DNA of 24,774 nt from Chamaesiphon sp031376885. GTDB lineage: Bacteria > Cyanobacteriota > Cyanobacteriia > Cyanobacteriales > Chamaesiphonaceae. The position numbers were made by a program, and so were the translations under genes. Below the pieces are notes generated by a model. That model made no database searches, was not told the origin of the DNA, and saw only the letters and a list, made by a program, of their open reading frames with translations. The stretch is from assembly GCA_031376885.1 (NCBI GenBank), contig JANMEL010000005.1, forward strand, positions 1 to 24,774, in the 5' to 3' direction. Positions 1 through 7,569 of this stretch are shown piece by piece; the stretch's first letter is position 1; every line of letters begins with the position of its first letter.

Positions 1-170
1 AAGGTACAACGTCTGCGTGTTAGGCAGCAATCGGGTTTTTAAAGCGGTTGAATACCCTTCCGCTAGTTCTATTATACCAAACTTGAGATGTCTATAGATA
101 ACTATGTTCATTAGTATCGACAATTAATCCACCCTGCCTCACCCCCAGTTCCCCCCTCTCCCACCTTCAA

Positions 171-1073
171 ATGACCTACTACATCGCTCCTGCTTTCCTA
201 GACAAATTAGCTGTCCATATCACCAAGAATTATCTAGATCTACCAGGTGTGAAAGTGCCGCTGATCTTGGGCGTACATGGGCGGAAAGGGGAGGGAAAAA
301 CTTTTCAGTGTGAATTGGTATTCGATCGAATGAAAGTCGAAGCAATCCATATTTCGGCGGGAGAATTGGAAAGTCCTGATGCGGGAGATTCGGCTAGGTT
401 GATTCGGTTGCGGTATCGGGAAGCCGCCGAAGTGATTAAGGTACGGGGAAAAATGGCTGTGTTAGTAATTAATGATATCGATGCTGGTGCAGGCAGATTT
501 GACCAAGGGACGCAGTATACAGTTAATACTCAATTGGTGAATGCGACGTTGATGAATATCGCCGATAACCCTACAAATGTCCAGTTGCCAGGTAGTTATG
601 ATTCGACTCCTTTACCTCGGATCCCGATTATTTTGACGGGAAATGATTTGTCTACTCTTTATGCTCCGTTGGTCAGAGATGGCCGAATGGAAAAATTTTA
701 TTGGGTACCCACTCATGAGGACAAAATTGGGATTGTGAGTGGGATATTTGCACCAGATAATATCTCAGCTTCAGAAGTTCGACAATTAGTCGATCGATTT
801 GCCGACCAAGCAGTTGATTTCTTTGGCGCAATGCGATCGCGTATTTATGACGAACAAATTCGCGAGTTCATTCAAAAAGTTGGTCTAGAAAGACTCAGTA
901 TCGAAGTGGTCAATCCAGCTAGCGGCAAAAAACCTACTTTCCCCAAACCCTACTTTACTCTTTCTCGTTTAGTCGAATTTGGCAATCTGCTAGTCCAAGA
1001 ACAAAAATCTGTGGCTGAAAGTAGATTAGTTGAAGAATATAACCGAGTCCGCTATCAAAATAAAAATAGTTAG
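171..1073 (+). CDS. rca: RuBisCO activase, AAA+ ATPase without SSU-like tail
   Basis: AAA+ ATPase that remodels inhibited RuBisCO and releases tight-binding sugar phosphates. Walker A is GRKGEGKT at residues 37-44, Walker B is AVLVINDID at about 96-104, and the sensor/arginine region is ILTGNDLSTLYAPLVRDGR at about 154-172. The stretch NATLMNIADNPTNVQLPG is almost the plant/cyanobacterial activase signature. The protein ends at residue 300, shortly after the alpha-helical C-terminal subdomain (EEYNRVRYQ). Many cyanobacterial activases carry an extra RuBisCO small-subunit-like domain after a linker, and none is present here before the stop. The ATG start gives the expected N-terminus (YYIAPAFLDKLAVHITKNYL) and no clear Shine-Dalgarno is visible. 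No rbcL or rbcS lies in the window. Confidence 0.95.
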   Translation: MTYYIAPAFLDKLAVHITKNYLDLPGVKVPLILGVHGRKGEGKTFQCELVFDRMKVEAIHISAGELESPDAGDSARLIRLRYREAAEVIKVRGKMAVLVINDIDAGAGRFDQGTQYTVNTQLVNATLMNIADNPTNVQLPGSYDSTPLPRIPIILTGNDLSTLYAPLVRDGRMEKFYWVPTHEDKIGIVSGIFAPDNISASEVRQLVDRFADQAVDFFGAMRSRIYDEQIREFIQKVGLERLSIEVVNPASGKKPTFPKPYFTLSRLVEFGNLLVQEQKSVAESRLVEEYNRVRYQNKNS

Positions 1074-1131
1074 GGAACTTAATTTTACTCATACCCGTCA
1101 AAGTACGTGGTTGAAATAATTACTATTCCAT

Positions 1132-1599
1132 ATGAAACAGCTTTTATTTATCCCTACTAGCCTAGCCATCTGTGTTGCTGCGACAATTACCCAATCAGCT
1201 CCACCAGCTATCGCTGGGGGCATTGGCAACAACTATATCGGCCCTGGAGTCACTTTTGGTGGTGGGCAAAGTGTGTTTGGGATCCAGAGCAAACTAGGCA
1301 TCTCAGACAATGTTTCTCTGCGTCCCTTTGTCATATTTCCATCGAACAATACGCAGTTTGGTACTAGTATCACTTATGATTTGGATTTGCGTCAATCGCC
1401 TTTACCCATTACCCCATTTATTGGAGTCGGCATCGCTTTTCAGAACGTAGATCGAGTTAGTACGACTAATGGATTTGCCCAAATTGGAGCAGATTTGAAT
1501 ATTAATGAAAACTTTTCTATTTTAGGATCGGTAGCAATTCCATTTAATAGTAATAACGCTAATACTAGCGTTAATTTAGCGGCTGGTTTACGTTTTTAA
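1132..1599 (+). CDS. small exported outer-membrane beta-barrel-type protein
   Basis: 155 residues. The N-terminus is a signal peptide (K2 Q3, hydrophobic run to about residue 25, probable cleavage after AIA at about 28). The mature part is rich in Gly, Asn, Ser and alternating hydrophobics (GVTFGGGQSVFGIQSKLGI, ITPFIGVGIAFQNV) and ends in LAAGLRF. An aromatic C-terminal residue is typical of outer-membrane beta-barrel proteins. The length fits a short 8-stranded barrel or surface protein. It lies 58 bp after the activase gene on the same strand, but nothing suggests a functional link. The precise family is not recognised; the barrel assignment is inferred from signal peptide, composition and C-terminus. 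Confidence 0.75.
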   Translation: MKQLLFIPTSLAICVAATITQSAPPAIAGGIGNNYIGPGVTFGGGQSVFGIQSKLGISDNVSLRPFVIFPSNNTQFGTSITYDLDLRQSPLPITPFIGVGIAFQNVDRVSTTNGFAQIGADLNINENFSILGSVAIPFNSNNANTSVNLAAGLRF

Positions 1600-1617
1600 A
1601 AACTCGATTCGCTGAAC

Positions 1618-1689
1618 GAGAGGCTGCGCCAACGACGCGATCCTCCAGGCAGTCATCAAACGGCTGCCTTCCCAGAGCGGCTTCGTTGG
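1618..1689. terminator. nested hairpin between convergent genes, includes dispersed repeat
   Basis: Between the convergent outer-membrane gene and hisZ. Outer arms CCAACGA (1629-1635) and TCGTTGG (1683-1689) enclose inner arms AGGCAG (1647-1652) and CTGCCT (1664-1669). The left side is a copy of the dispersed repeat GAGAGGCTNCGCCAACGA (1618-1635) seen again near 8.07 and 8.55 kb. A short T-run follows (ATTTT at 1691). It could terminate the + strand transcript; it is equally a repeat-derived structure. Confidence 0.4.
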
Positions 1690-1703
1690 GATTTTAACCC
1701 GCC

Positions 1704-2978
1704 CTAAATAAACACCTCGATTTCTACTCCATCATCGCCGATCCAAGCCACCTGCGTGACACCCCGATCGATCGCAACTTGGCGGATTTGCTCGATACTT
1801 TCATCCTTGAGATACATTTCCACCCGCCCCGATTCAGGCTCCGAGCGTAATTTCTGTGCGTAAATTAGGGCACTCGCCGCAGCCGTAGCAGTCGTCGCCA
1901 CTACCAACCAGTCAGCATTGACAGTCTGGTGAGGCATAGCGGCATGAGATTGGAGCACTTGCTGTAAGTCTTCAATATTCAGACAAAAGCCGATGCCTGG
2001 GCAATTTTGCCCCTGTGGATGATAGAGTGCTAGCAACCTGTCGTATCGTCCGCCCTGTGCGAGAATGTGAGCACGATGTTCAGTTTGAGAAATCGTCACC
2101 GCCTCAAATACGATTCCGGTATAGTAATCAAAGGTTTGAATCAAACTCAAATCCAGTACTAATGATAATGGTGTCTCACTAGCCGCCGCCAATAATTCGA
2201 TTAAGGCTTGGAGCTGAGAGATCGTCGTCTGACTGCTAACATCCAAGTCTAACTTAGCTAATTTCCCCAATACTCGATCGGGTTTACCACGCAAATCGAG
2301 GATCGATAAAGCCAACTCTCGCTGAGTGGGAGTCAGTGCCAACTGTTCTAAGCTTACTCGATCGAGATGCGCCCAACACTGGCGAATTTGAGTCTGAAAT
2401 TCGATCGGAAACAGTGCCAACAATGCCCGACTCAATCCAGCCTCACCCAATACCAATTGCCAATTGGCGACACCTAGACACTCCAAACAATCAGCCAATA
2501 GCAAAATCGCCTCACCATCAGCTAAAGTGCCCCCAGCACCCAATAACTCAATCCCCGCCTGATAAAATTCCTGTTGTCGCCCATGTTGTTCCGCCGAGGC
2601 TCGCCGAAACACATTAGCCATATAGTACAACCGCTGAGGATACAAACTCCCCATCCTTGTCACCGCTGCACGAGCGATCGAGGCCGTCAATTCCGATCGT
2701 AACCCCAGCGTACCACCTTCGGGGTCGGGAATCTGAATCAATGTCTCTCGATCGACCGCCCCACCCGCAATCAACGTCTCCAATCTTTCCAAAGTAGGCG
2801 TAATAATCCGATGATAACCCCAGCGATGCAGTACATCTTGAACCTTCGTCTCAATCCAATTTTTTTGTGCCACATCTAATGGCAATAAATCCCGCGCTCC
2901 TGGCGCATAGGAATTCAAGCGACTATGAGAATTATCGCTCTGTTTGGGTCCAAATGTAGCAGGGCGGCGATCGGTCAT
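1704..2978 (-). CDS. hisZ: ATP phosphoribosyltransferase regulatory subunit HisZ
   Basis: Histidyl-tRNA-synthetase paralogue that partners the short-form HisG catalytic subunit in the first step of histidine synthesis. The class II synthetase fold is visible: GARDLLPLDVAQKNWIE near the start, RSELTASIAR (motif 2 approach), YMANVFRRASAEQHGRQQEF (motif 2), and TFDYYTGIVFEAV followed by QGGRYDRLLALY in the C-terminal catalytic half. A HisRS would have a conserved histidine-binding loop and a clear anticodon domain; the degenerate C-terminus and length (424 residues) favour HisZ. The start at ATG 2978 was chosen. A TTG at 2993 would add five residues and has GGGGAG 7 nt upstream, so it remains possible. 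Confidence 0.9.
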   Translation of the reverse strand: MTDRRPATFGPKQSDNSHSRLNSYAPGARDLLPLDVAQKNWIETKVQDVLHRWGYHRIITPTLERLETLIAGGAVDRETLIQIPDPEGGTLGLRSELTASIARAAVTRMGSLYPQRLYYMANVFRRASAEQHGRQQEFYQAGIELLGAGGTLADGEAILLLADCLECLGVANWQLVLGEAGLSRALLALFPIEFQTQIRQCWAHLDRVSLEQLALTPTQRELALSILDLRGKPDRVLGKLAKLDLDVSSQTTISQLQALIELLAAASETPLSLVLDLSLIQTFDYYTGIVFEAVTISQTEHRAHILAQGGRYDRLLALYHPQGQNCPGIGFCLNIEDLQQVLQSHAAMPHQTVNADWLVVATTATAAASALIYAQKLRSEPESGRVEMYLKDESIEQIRQVAIDRGVTQVAWIGDDGVEIEVFI

Positions 2979-3006
2979 CTTTACTGAGGTCAACTAGCAG
3001 CTCCCC

Positions 3007-3012
3007 ATTATA
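3007..3012 (-). promoter_or_regulatory. hisZ: possible -10 box of hisZ
   Basis: On the minus strand this reads TATAAT, 28 nt upstream of the ATG at 2978. A transcript starting 6-8 nt downstream would have a very short leader. No good TTGACA is seen 16-18 bp upstream, so this is a -10-only guess. Confidence 0.3.
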
Positions 3013-3023
3013 GCAGTCGTCAG

Positions 3024-3039
3024 GGCGAACGCGTTCGCC
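3024..3039. repeat. 16-bp perfect palindrome GGCGAACGCGTTCGCC
   Basis: Perfect self-complementary 16-mer in the gap between hisZ and the Uma2-type gene. Palindromes of this kind are dispersed repeats in many cyanobacterial genomes. It sits just upstream of the hisZ -10 candidate, so it could be a regulatory site, but the repeat explanation is simpler. Confidence 0.5.
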
Positions 3040-3102
3040 TAACGTCTCGGAGAGAAGCCCATAAAACTTCCCGATCTTATGAATTGTGGTCAGGATTGTA
3101 GA

Positions 3103-3666
3103 CTACATCAGATTTAGCCAGCCAAACATTCGATCGATCTTTAACTCGATCGCTATAGCAAAGTCTGGAACTGGTAACATAGCATTGGGATCGTCGATAA
3201 CTTCCAAATTCCGGTCGATCCGACTGATAACTACAGATCGATCTTCAGGATCTATCAGCCAACCCATTTGCGCTCCATTTGCCAAACAGTGATTGATATT
3301 CTTCAAAACCTTATTCGCACTTTGCCCAGGGGAAAGTATCTCAATTGTCCAATCAGGAGCAATTATAAAAACATTTTCGATTTGCCCTTCATTGTTAGGA
3401 ATTCGAGAGTTTTTAAAGACAGCCAGATCGGGTACTATGGATCTACCCCCAAAGGTACAGCGCAGTTCGGGAAAGGCTGTAGCAATCCCTTTTCTCCTCA
3501 AAGCCAAACTAAGCTCGATTCCAAGCTCACTTTGAATGATGCTGTGATGACCTTGAGGCATAGGTTTCTGAATAATTTGACCATCGATATATTCACTAGC
3601 TGGTTTCGTCTCAGCAAGCTTTAGGAACTCTTCTAGCCCGATCTGTTTAATTGGGGTTTGAACCAT
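3103..3666 (-). CDS. Uma2 family (DUF820) PD-(D/E)XK nuclease-like protein
   Basis: 187 residues from ATG 3666 (the TTG at 3672 is an alternative; GGAG lies 10 nt before the ATG). The Uma2/DUF820 pattern is visible with about these positions, counted from the TTG start: EYIDGQIIQKP (27-37), HH (42-43), SIVPDLAVF with the acidic D82, WTIEILSP with E111, and the helix LKNINHCLANGAQMGWLIDP (123-142), which replaces the usual lysine-rich helix. These residues form the restriction-endonuclease-like active site. The family is extremely expanded in cyanobacteria and its role is not established; it is often linked to mobile or defence contexts. It lies 26 bp downstream of the CpcT-type lyase gene on the same strand, probably by chance rather than function. 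Confidence 0.85.
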   Translation of the reverse strand: MVQTPIKQIGLEEFLKLAETKPASEYIDGQIIQKPMPQGHHSIIQSELGIELSLALRRKGIATAFPELRCTFGGRSIVPDLAVFKNSRIPNNEGQIENVFIIAPDWTIEILSPGQSANKVLKNINHCLANGAQMGWLIDPEDRSVVISRIDRNLEVIDDPNAMLPVPDFAIAIELKIDRMFGWLNLM

Positions 3667-3692
3667 TGACAATTTTCTCCTGATTAATTAAC

Positions 3693-4277
3693 TTAATTAC
3701 CTCTGATTTCATCAGCAAAACTAGCTATTTTATCAAATCTCAACATCCCAAAAGCCGAACCCCAGACTTTCTCATGAGTGTTTATATCCATCCCTTTATC
3801 CAAACTAACCCAAGTATTTTCAGTGATTTCTACCTCACTAATGAGATAAGTCATCGCTCCATTCTTCTCAATTTTACAACCATTTCCTGGCTCAACTTCA
3901 CCGCGAAATATATCTCCATCTCGCCGAAAAATCATCGAACAATTAACACGGCGATCGATACAATCTCGCGTAATAGTTTTTAAAATCTCCGGTTCTCGTG
4001 CGGCTCCAGCATAGAGCATCGCATCTTGAAGGCTATAGTTCTCGATATAAGTATCATCACCTCTATCGACAACTTTATGCACCCCCTGACGATAAGGAGT
4101 CCACAAATCGTGATCGTATACCTGCTCTGAATAAAATCCGATCGCATCAAAAAATTCAAATGGTAACGGTCGAAAAAATATCCGAATATGCGCGTAATGT
4201 TGAGGATCGGCAGATGATTGTTTATAATTACTAAAGTCACCTGCCATCCATTGTGCTAAAACAATTGAGTCAGTCAT
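3693..4277 (-). CDS. CpcT/CpeT family phycobilin lyase
   Basis: 194 residues from ATG 4277 (a TTG at 4280 is in frame). Family features: LAQWMAGDFSNYKQS at the N-terminus, HIRIFFRPLPFEFF, FYSEQVYDHDLWTPYRQGVH, IENYSLQD, a cysteine-bearing CSMIFRRDGDIFRGEVEPG, and EVEITENTWVSLDKGMD near the C-terminus, closely following known CpcT. CpcT attaches phycocyanobilin to Cys-153/155 of beta-phycocyanin; CpeT members act on phycoerythrin. Which substrate applies is undecidable from the protein alone. It is the last gene of the phycobilisome block, 130 bp after the CpcS-type gene; the gap holds short G-rich repeats. Confidence 0.9.
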   Translation of the reverse strand: MTDSIVLAQWMAGDFSNYKQSSADPQHYAHIRIFFRPLPFEFFDAIGFYSEQVYDHDLWTPYRQGVHKVVDRGDDTYIENYSLQDAMLYAGAAREPEILKTITRDCIDRRVNCSMIFRRDGDIFRGEVEPGNGCKIEKNGAMTYLISEVEITENTWVSLDKGMDINTHEKVWGSAFGMLRFDKIASFADEIRGN

Positions 4278-4283
4278 CAAGAG

Positions 4284-4345
4284 GGGTCAGGGGCGTGCAC
4301 TGAGCGTAGCCGAAGTGTGAGGGGTCAGGGGTGAGGCTAGTAGGG
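4284..4345. repeat. G-rich short repeats (AGGGGTCAGGGG type) with dispersed hairpin
   Basis: AGGGGTCAGGGG appears twice, flanking CACTGAGCGTAGCCGAAGTG, which can fold through ACTGAGCG / CGAAGTG-like arms. This matches the style of short tandem and dispersed repeats common in cyanobacterial intergenic DNA. It separates the two bilin lyase genes. Confidence 0.5.
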
Positions 4346-4407
4346 TTTAGGTGGGAGATGGTAGTAGCAAAAAATCGATGATTGACATCCATTCGCTCCC
4401 CTAATCC

Positions 4408-4938
4408 CTAATCTCTAATTGTCCGAAGTTCGGAAGCGAAAGAGGCGGTGATAACTCCCTTACCGTCGCTGGTTTTGATTTGAGATACTCGAAAACGTAA
4501 ATTGGGATTGACGAACCAAATTCTCTCTTCAGCGGCGGCTCGATCGTATTCTGTGGTTAGGATAAAAACACCATCTTCAGTAATCTTATATTCACCGACA
4601 GCGGGCATTGTTTCAGCATAACCTCGATCGCGCAGTAATTTACCTCGATTGGCAAATTTGGGGTCGGGAATTGGCACGAGAATAGTGGTTCCTTTGAGAA
4701 CTTCTTTTTCATCCCAATCTGATTCTCCTTCCCAAGTCATTTGAAATGGAGCTACCGCCAAACTAGGATCGATATCATAAGATTTACATAGATCGATGAC
4801 TTCCATTCGATCTTTGGTCAATGCCACAATATCTATCGCCGATCTTACCGCTTCAAAGTGGCTAAAGATCATATGATGAGCACTACGTTGGGATTTCCAT
4901 TGCCCGATCGAATTTCCAACAAATTGATTAATATCCAT
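4408..4938 (-). CDS. CpcS/CpeS family phycobilin lyase
   Basis: 176 residues. The family signature MDINQFVGNSIGQWKSQRSA with HH is at the N-terminus, followed by VIDLCKSYDIDPSLAVAPFQMTWEG, TTILVPIPDP, LLRDRGYAE and a C-terminal RIWFVNPNLRFRVSQI. These are beta-barrel (fatty-acid-binding-like) lyases that load bilin on Cys-84 of alpha/beta phycobiliproteins or Cys-82. The adjacent CpcT/CpeT-type gene loads the other site, so together they would chromophorylate one beta subunit. It starts 13 nt after the stop of the repeat protein, so the two are very probably cotranscribed. The Shine-Dalgarno-like AGGA directly abuts the ATG, which is too close to be canonical. Confidence 0.9.
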   Translation of the reverse strand: MDINQFVGNSIGQWKSQRSAHHMIFSHFEAVRSAIDIVALTKDRMEVIDLCKSYDIDPSLAVAPFQMTWEGESDWDEKEVLKGTTILVPIPDPKFANRGKLLRDRGYAETMPAVGEYKITEDGVFILTTEYDRAAAEERIWFVNPNLRFRVSQIKTSDGKGVITASFASELRTIRD

Positions 4939-4951
4939 TCCTACGATCGAT

Positions 4952-5665
4952 TTAACGTTTTTTTGATTTCGATGACTGGCGGCGGGTGTTTTGCTTCGTA
5001 GTCGTAGCTACTTTGGTCGTCTTCTGCGCTGGTATTGCTGCAACTTCTGCAATTGGTGCAGCTTCAACTGGTTCAACTTCAGCAATCGGTTCAACTTCAG
5101 CAATCGGTTCAACTTCTGCAACTGGTTCAACTTCTACAATCGGTTCAACTTCTGCAATCGGTTCAACTTCTGCAATTGGTTCAACTTCTGCAATTGGTTC
5201 AACTTCTGCAATCGGTTCAACTTCAGCAATCGGTTCAACTTCTACAATTGGTTCAACTTCAGCAATCGGTTCAACTTCAGCAATCGGTTCAACTTCAGCA
5301 ATTGGTTCAACTTCTGCAACTGGTTCAACTTCTACAATTGGTTCAACTTCTGCAATTGGTTCAACTTCAGCAATTGGTTCAACTTCAGCAATCGGTTCAA
5401 CTTCTGCAATCGGTTCAACTTCTGCAATTGGTTTGATTGTAGCAACTGGTTCAACTTGAGTTGATGGATCTGCTAACATTGTCACGCTGATTATCTTTCC
5501 ACCTCGACGACTGATTGAACTAAGTCTTTGAGAGAGAGAAGAATAAGCAACCTTAATAGTAGAAATACTAGTTCTGATCGTGCCTTGGTTGTAAGCAGAT
5601 TGGACTTTGATCTCAAACGATCGATCTGTATTACTTGTTGACTCAAAAACAGTATTGATTGTCAT
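4952..5665 (-). CDS. CpcD-domain protein with hexapeptide (VEPIAE) repeat array and basic tail
   Basis: 237 residues in three parts. Residues 15-64 are a single CpcD-like domain: DRSFEIKVQSAY ... IKVAYSSLSQRLSSISRRGG, then KIISVTM, the fold that caps rods in CpcD and ends rod linkers. Residues 71-202 are about 22 units of the hexapeptide VEPIAE with IVE and VAE variants, strongly acidic with proline every six residues. Residues 203-237 move through APIAEVAAIPAQ into a basic Thr/Lys/Arg tail (TKQNTRRQSSKSKKR). No PBS_linker domain is present. It lies directly between the two rod linkers and the CpcS-type lyase on the same strand, so a phycobilisome role is likely; AGGA is 10 nt before the ATG. 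It might be a rod cap with an extended acidic arm. I know no named family with this architecture. Confidence 0.75.
   Translation of the reverse strand: MTINTVFESTSNTDRSFEIKVQSAYNQGTIRTSISTIKVAYSSLSQRLSSISRRGGKIISVTMLADPSTQVEPVATIKPIAEVEPIAEVEPIAEVEPIAEVEPIAEVEPIVEVEPVAEVEPIAEVEPIAEVEPIAEVEPIVEVEPIAEVEPIAEVEPIAEVEPIAEVEPIAEVEPIVEVEPVAEVEPIAEVEPIAEVEPVEAAPIAEVAAIPAQKTTKVATTTKQNTRRQSSKSKKR
5060..5455. repeat. 18-bp tandem repeat array (about 22 units), coding
   Basis: Units on the + strand follow GGTTCAACTTCWRCAAYY, with 20 near-identical copies and two degenerate ones at the 3' end. Nearly all differences fall at a few positions, including synonymous third bases. The period of 18 preserves the reading frame on the minus strand. 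There are no spacers, so this is not CRISPR. Confidence 0.95.
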
Positions 5666-5814
5666 AATAAATTGTTCCTATAATAGGGCTTTGTCAAACC
5701 CACACCAAAAAAATATTAAAAGGTTGAAAAAATTCGATCTTACTTCACAATAGAGAATATCAAAATTTTTGGAGAGCGCAGTATATTCTAACGTATACTT
5801 GCCAATTCTTATCA

Positions 5815-5857
5815 GCTAGTCAGCCATAAAATATTGAAACTCTACTAACTGACTAGC
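5815..5857 (-). terminator. inverted repeat after rod linker, possible attenuator
   Basis: GCTAGTCAG at 5815-5823 and CTGACTAGC at 5849-5857 form a perfect 9-bp stem with a 25-nt loop, starting 18 nt after the stop of the linker gene ending at 5875. It lies before the repeat-protein gene. No T-run follows, so it may set relative transcript amounts or protect a 3' end rather than terminate fully. Confidence 0.4.
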
Positions 5858-5874
5858 CAAATTAGGTCAAAATC

Positions 5875-6624
5875 CTAAACCATCTCAGTGATGCTGACAA
5901 TTTTGCCATTAGAGCGATGGATCTGCTGAATTTGAGCAGTCATGCGATCGGTAGTGACCATATACTGAGTAGTGCTAATGCGACGAGCAACGCCAGATTT
6001 GCCACCGCTGACAACAATCTTGAAAGTTTTCTTACCACCAGCACCGCCTAAGTTTACGCCCGATGCAGGTGTCTTGCTAGTACTATTGGTCGCAACACTA
6101 TACACGAGCTGAGAAGATTTTACCGCACTACTGAGTTGTGCTGGGCCGCGATCGATCGCCACCATCCGATTATAAGTCACTTGACTCTGACCGGATTCAG
6201 TATTAGTACCACGGTTGTATGGCACAATATTATCGCCAAACGCCACTGCATACTCATCACTGTCGATATAAGAATCGATTTCGGCATCATAACCTTCAGC
6301 TACACAGCGCACAGTATGCGCCGAAACTTCAAGTTGTGATTGGGGCGGACGACCCAAAAAGTGCATAAAATTGAGTTCTACGAAGCGATAAGGCGCACAT
6401 CGTTCAAAATGGCGCGCGCGATAAAAATCAGATTTACCAACTGCGCGGACAAATTCACGCACTGAGAGAGTACCATTACATAATTGAGACTCCGCCGAGG
6501 TGAGACGTTCGCTCTCCATGACGTGAGCATTGCCCAATACCTGCTTATAAACTGCGCGAATGGTCGATTGAACATCTTCATCCGATCGAGTAGCCCACAG
6601 CTCCGTACGTACCATAGTTGCCAT
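5875..6624 (-). CDS. phycobilisome rod linker, PBS_linker + CpcD domains (CpeD/CpcC-like)
   Basis: 249 residues. Residues 15-138 are the PBS_linker_poly domain: TIRAVYKQVLGNAHVMESER, LSVREFVRAVGKSDFY, RFVELNFMHFLGR, and EIDSYIDSDEYAVAFGDNIV at the end. Residues about 199-249 are a CpcD domain (TFKIVVSGGK ... MTAQIQQIHRSNGKIVSIT). The order and length match rod linkers of 27-32 kDa that join hexamers in phycoerythrin or phycocyanin rods. The N-terminus (MATMVRTELWATRSDED) looks nearer to phycoerythrin-associated CpeD-type linkers, but the assignment of pigment is weak. It follows a second linker upstream by 96 bp; TAGGAT is about 9 nt before the ATG. Confidence 0.9.
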   Translation of the reverse strand: MATMVRTELWATRSDEDVQSTIRAVYKQVLGNAHVMESERLTSAESQLCNGTLSVREFVRAVGKSDFYRARHFERCAPYRFVELNFMHFLGRPPQSQLEVSAHTVRCVAEGYDAEIDSYIDSDEYAVAFGDNIVPYNRGTNTESGQSQVTYNRMVAIDRGPAQLSSAVKSSQLVYSVATNSTSKTPASGVNLGGAGGKKTFKIVVSGGKSGVARRISTTQYMVTTDRMTAQIQQIHRSNGKIVSITEMV

Positions 6625-6720
6625 AAAATTATTTCATCCTAAATTATTGTCAATTCCTGGAAGTTTAGATCTCAATCTGTAGGGGAGAGCGCGATTTCGT
6701 GACTCTCCCCCAAGTAATAA

Positions 6721-7569
6721 TTAAACAGTAGTCATACTGACGATCGAACCACCTTGTTTGTGGATACGTTGGTAAGTTTCCGAAAGTTGAGCGTAGGGAA
6801 CCATATAAACCTGGTTGCTGCGACGGAACTTGGAAATATTGTTGACAGTTTTGGCGCGATAACCAGTAACTTCAATCCGATAAACCTTACCTTCATCACT
6901 AGCTCCAACACCATGACGGGAGCGAGAAACAATTGGCGGATTGCGGAAGGTGTTCCCAGGAGCTGTAACAGCCGTAGGAACGGCGTTAATTACCAAAGAG
7001 TTAAGTTTGGGCGTTTTGCCTGCTAGATCGGCTTTCAGAGAGCTTGTAGATGCCCCACGTACCAATTGGAACGTATGAGTGAAGCCCACCATGTGAGTGA
7101 TTGCTTCCGTTTTGTATCCTCGGATATAAGGAACAAAGTTTTCCCCAAAAACATTCTGATACTCGTCGCTGTCAAGGTACGAATCGATCTCAGCGTCGAA
7201 GTCACCTGCATCTAAAATTGCACTGTGAGCCTTCATTTCATCATAGCTATTTGGCGCGCGCCCTAATAGATGACGGAAATTCAACTCAATAAACCGATAG
7301 CGAGGGCAATCAGCAAAGCGAGACATATAGAGATCGGATTTCGCTACCGCACGCACAAATTCGCGCACGCTAAACGCACCCATTTTGAACTGAGACTCAG
7401 GTACAGCCAAACGTTCGCTCTCCATGACATAGGCATTACCTAATACTTGGCGATAAACGGCGACGATAATCGCTTCGGCTTCCGCGTCGGAAGTGCCTGG
7501 AATCCACTCAATCGGTGGAGTTTCGTCAAATAAACTCACACCTAATTTTGAAGCTGGGCCAAAATACAT
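6721..7569 (-). CDS. cpeC: phycobilisome rod linker, CpeC-like (PBS_linker + CpcD)
   Basis: 282 residues. The N-terminus FGPASKLGVSLFDETPPIEW is very close to that of phycoerythrin-associated rod linkers of the CpeC type. Residues 30-140 form the PBS_linker_poly domain (IIVAVYRQVLGNAYVMESER, FSVREFVRAVAKSDLY, IELNFRHLLGR, SYLDSDEYQNVFGENFVPYI), and residues about 228-282 a CpcD domain (VYRIEVTGYRAKTVNNISK, then QRIHKQGGSIVSMTTV). It sits at the periphery of phycobilisome rods and selects a phycobiliprotein hexamer there. AGGGAGA is 8 nt before the ATG. The assignment to phycoerythrin rests on N-terminal resemblance; no phycoerythrin subunit gene is in the window. Confidence 0.85.
   Translation of the reverse strand: MYFGPASKLGVSLFDETPPIEWIPGTSDAEAEAIIVAVYRQVLGNAYVMESERLAVPESQFKMGAFSVREFVRAVAKSDLYMSRFADCPRYRFIELNFRHLLGRAPNSYDEMKAHSAILDAGDFDAEIDSYLDSDEYQNVFGENFVPYIRGYKTEAITHMVGFTHTFQLVRGASTSSLKADLAGKTPKLNSLVINAVPTAVTAPGNTFRNPPIVSRSRHGVGASDEGKVYRIEVTGYRAKTVNNISKFRRSNQVYMVPYAQLSETYQRIHKQGGSIVSMTTV

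Noticed and set aside
1..60. tRNA-like T-arm near GCGGTTGAATACCCTTCCGC
   Set aside because: No acceptor or anticodon stem can be paired; not a tRNA.
2979..2993. Upstream TTG start for hisZ
   Set aside because: Not excluded, but the ATG at 2978 gives a family-length protein; kept as an alternative.
5060..5455. CRISPR array
   Set aside because: Units are contiguous with 18-bp period and no unique spacers; no cas genes.
4986..5464. Open frames on the + strand over the 18-bp array (Ser/Thr/Gly-, Phe/Asn- or Leu/Gln-rich)
   Set aside because: An 18-bp repeat without stops keeps every frame open; the minus-strand frame has the CpcD domain, a Shine-Dalgarno and operon position.
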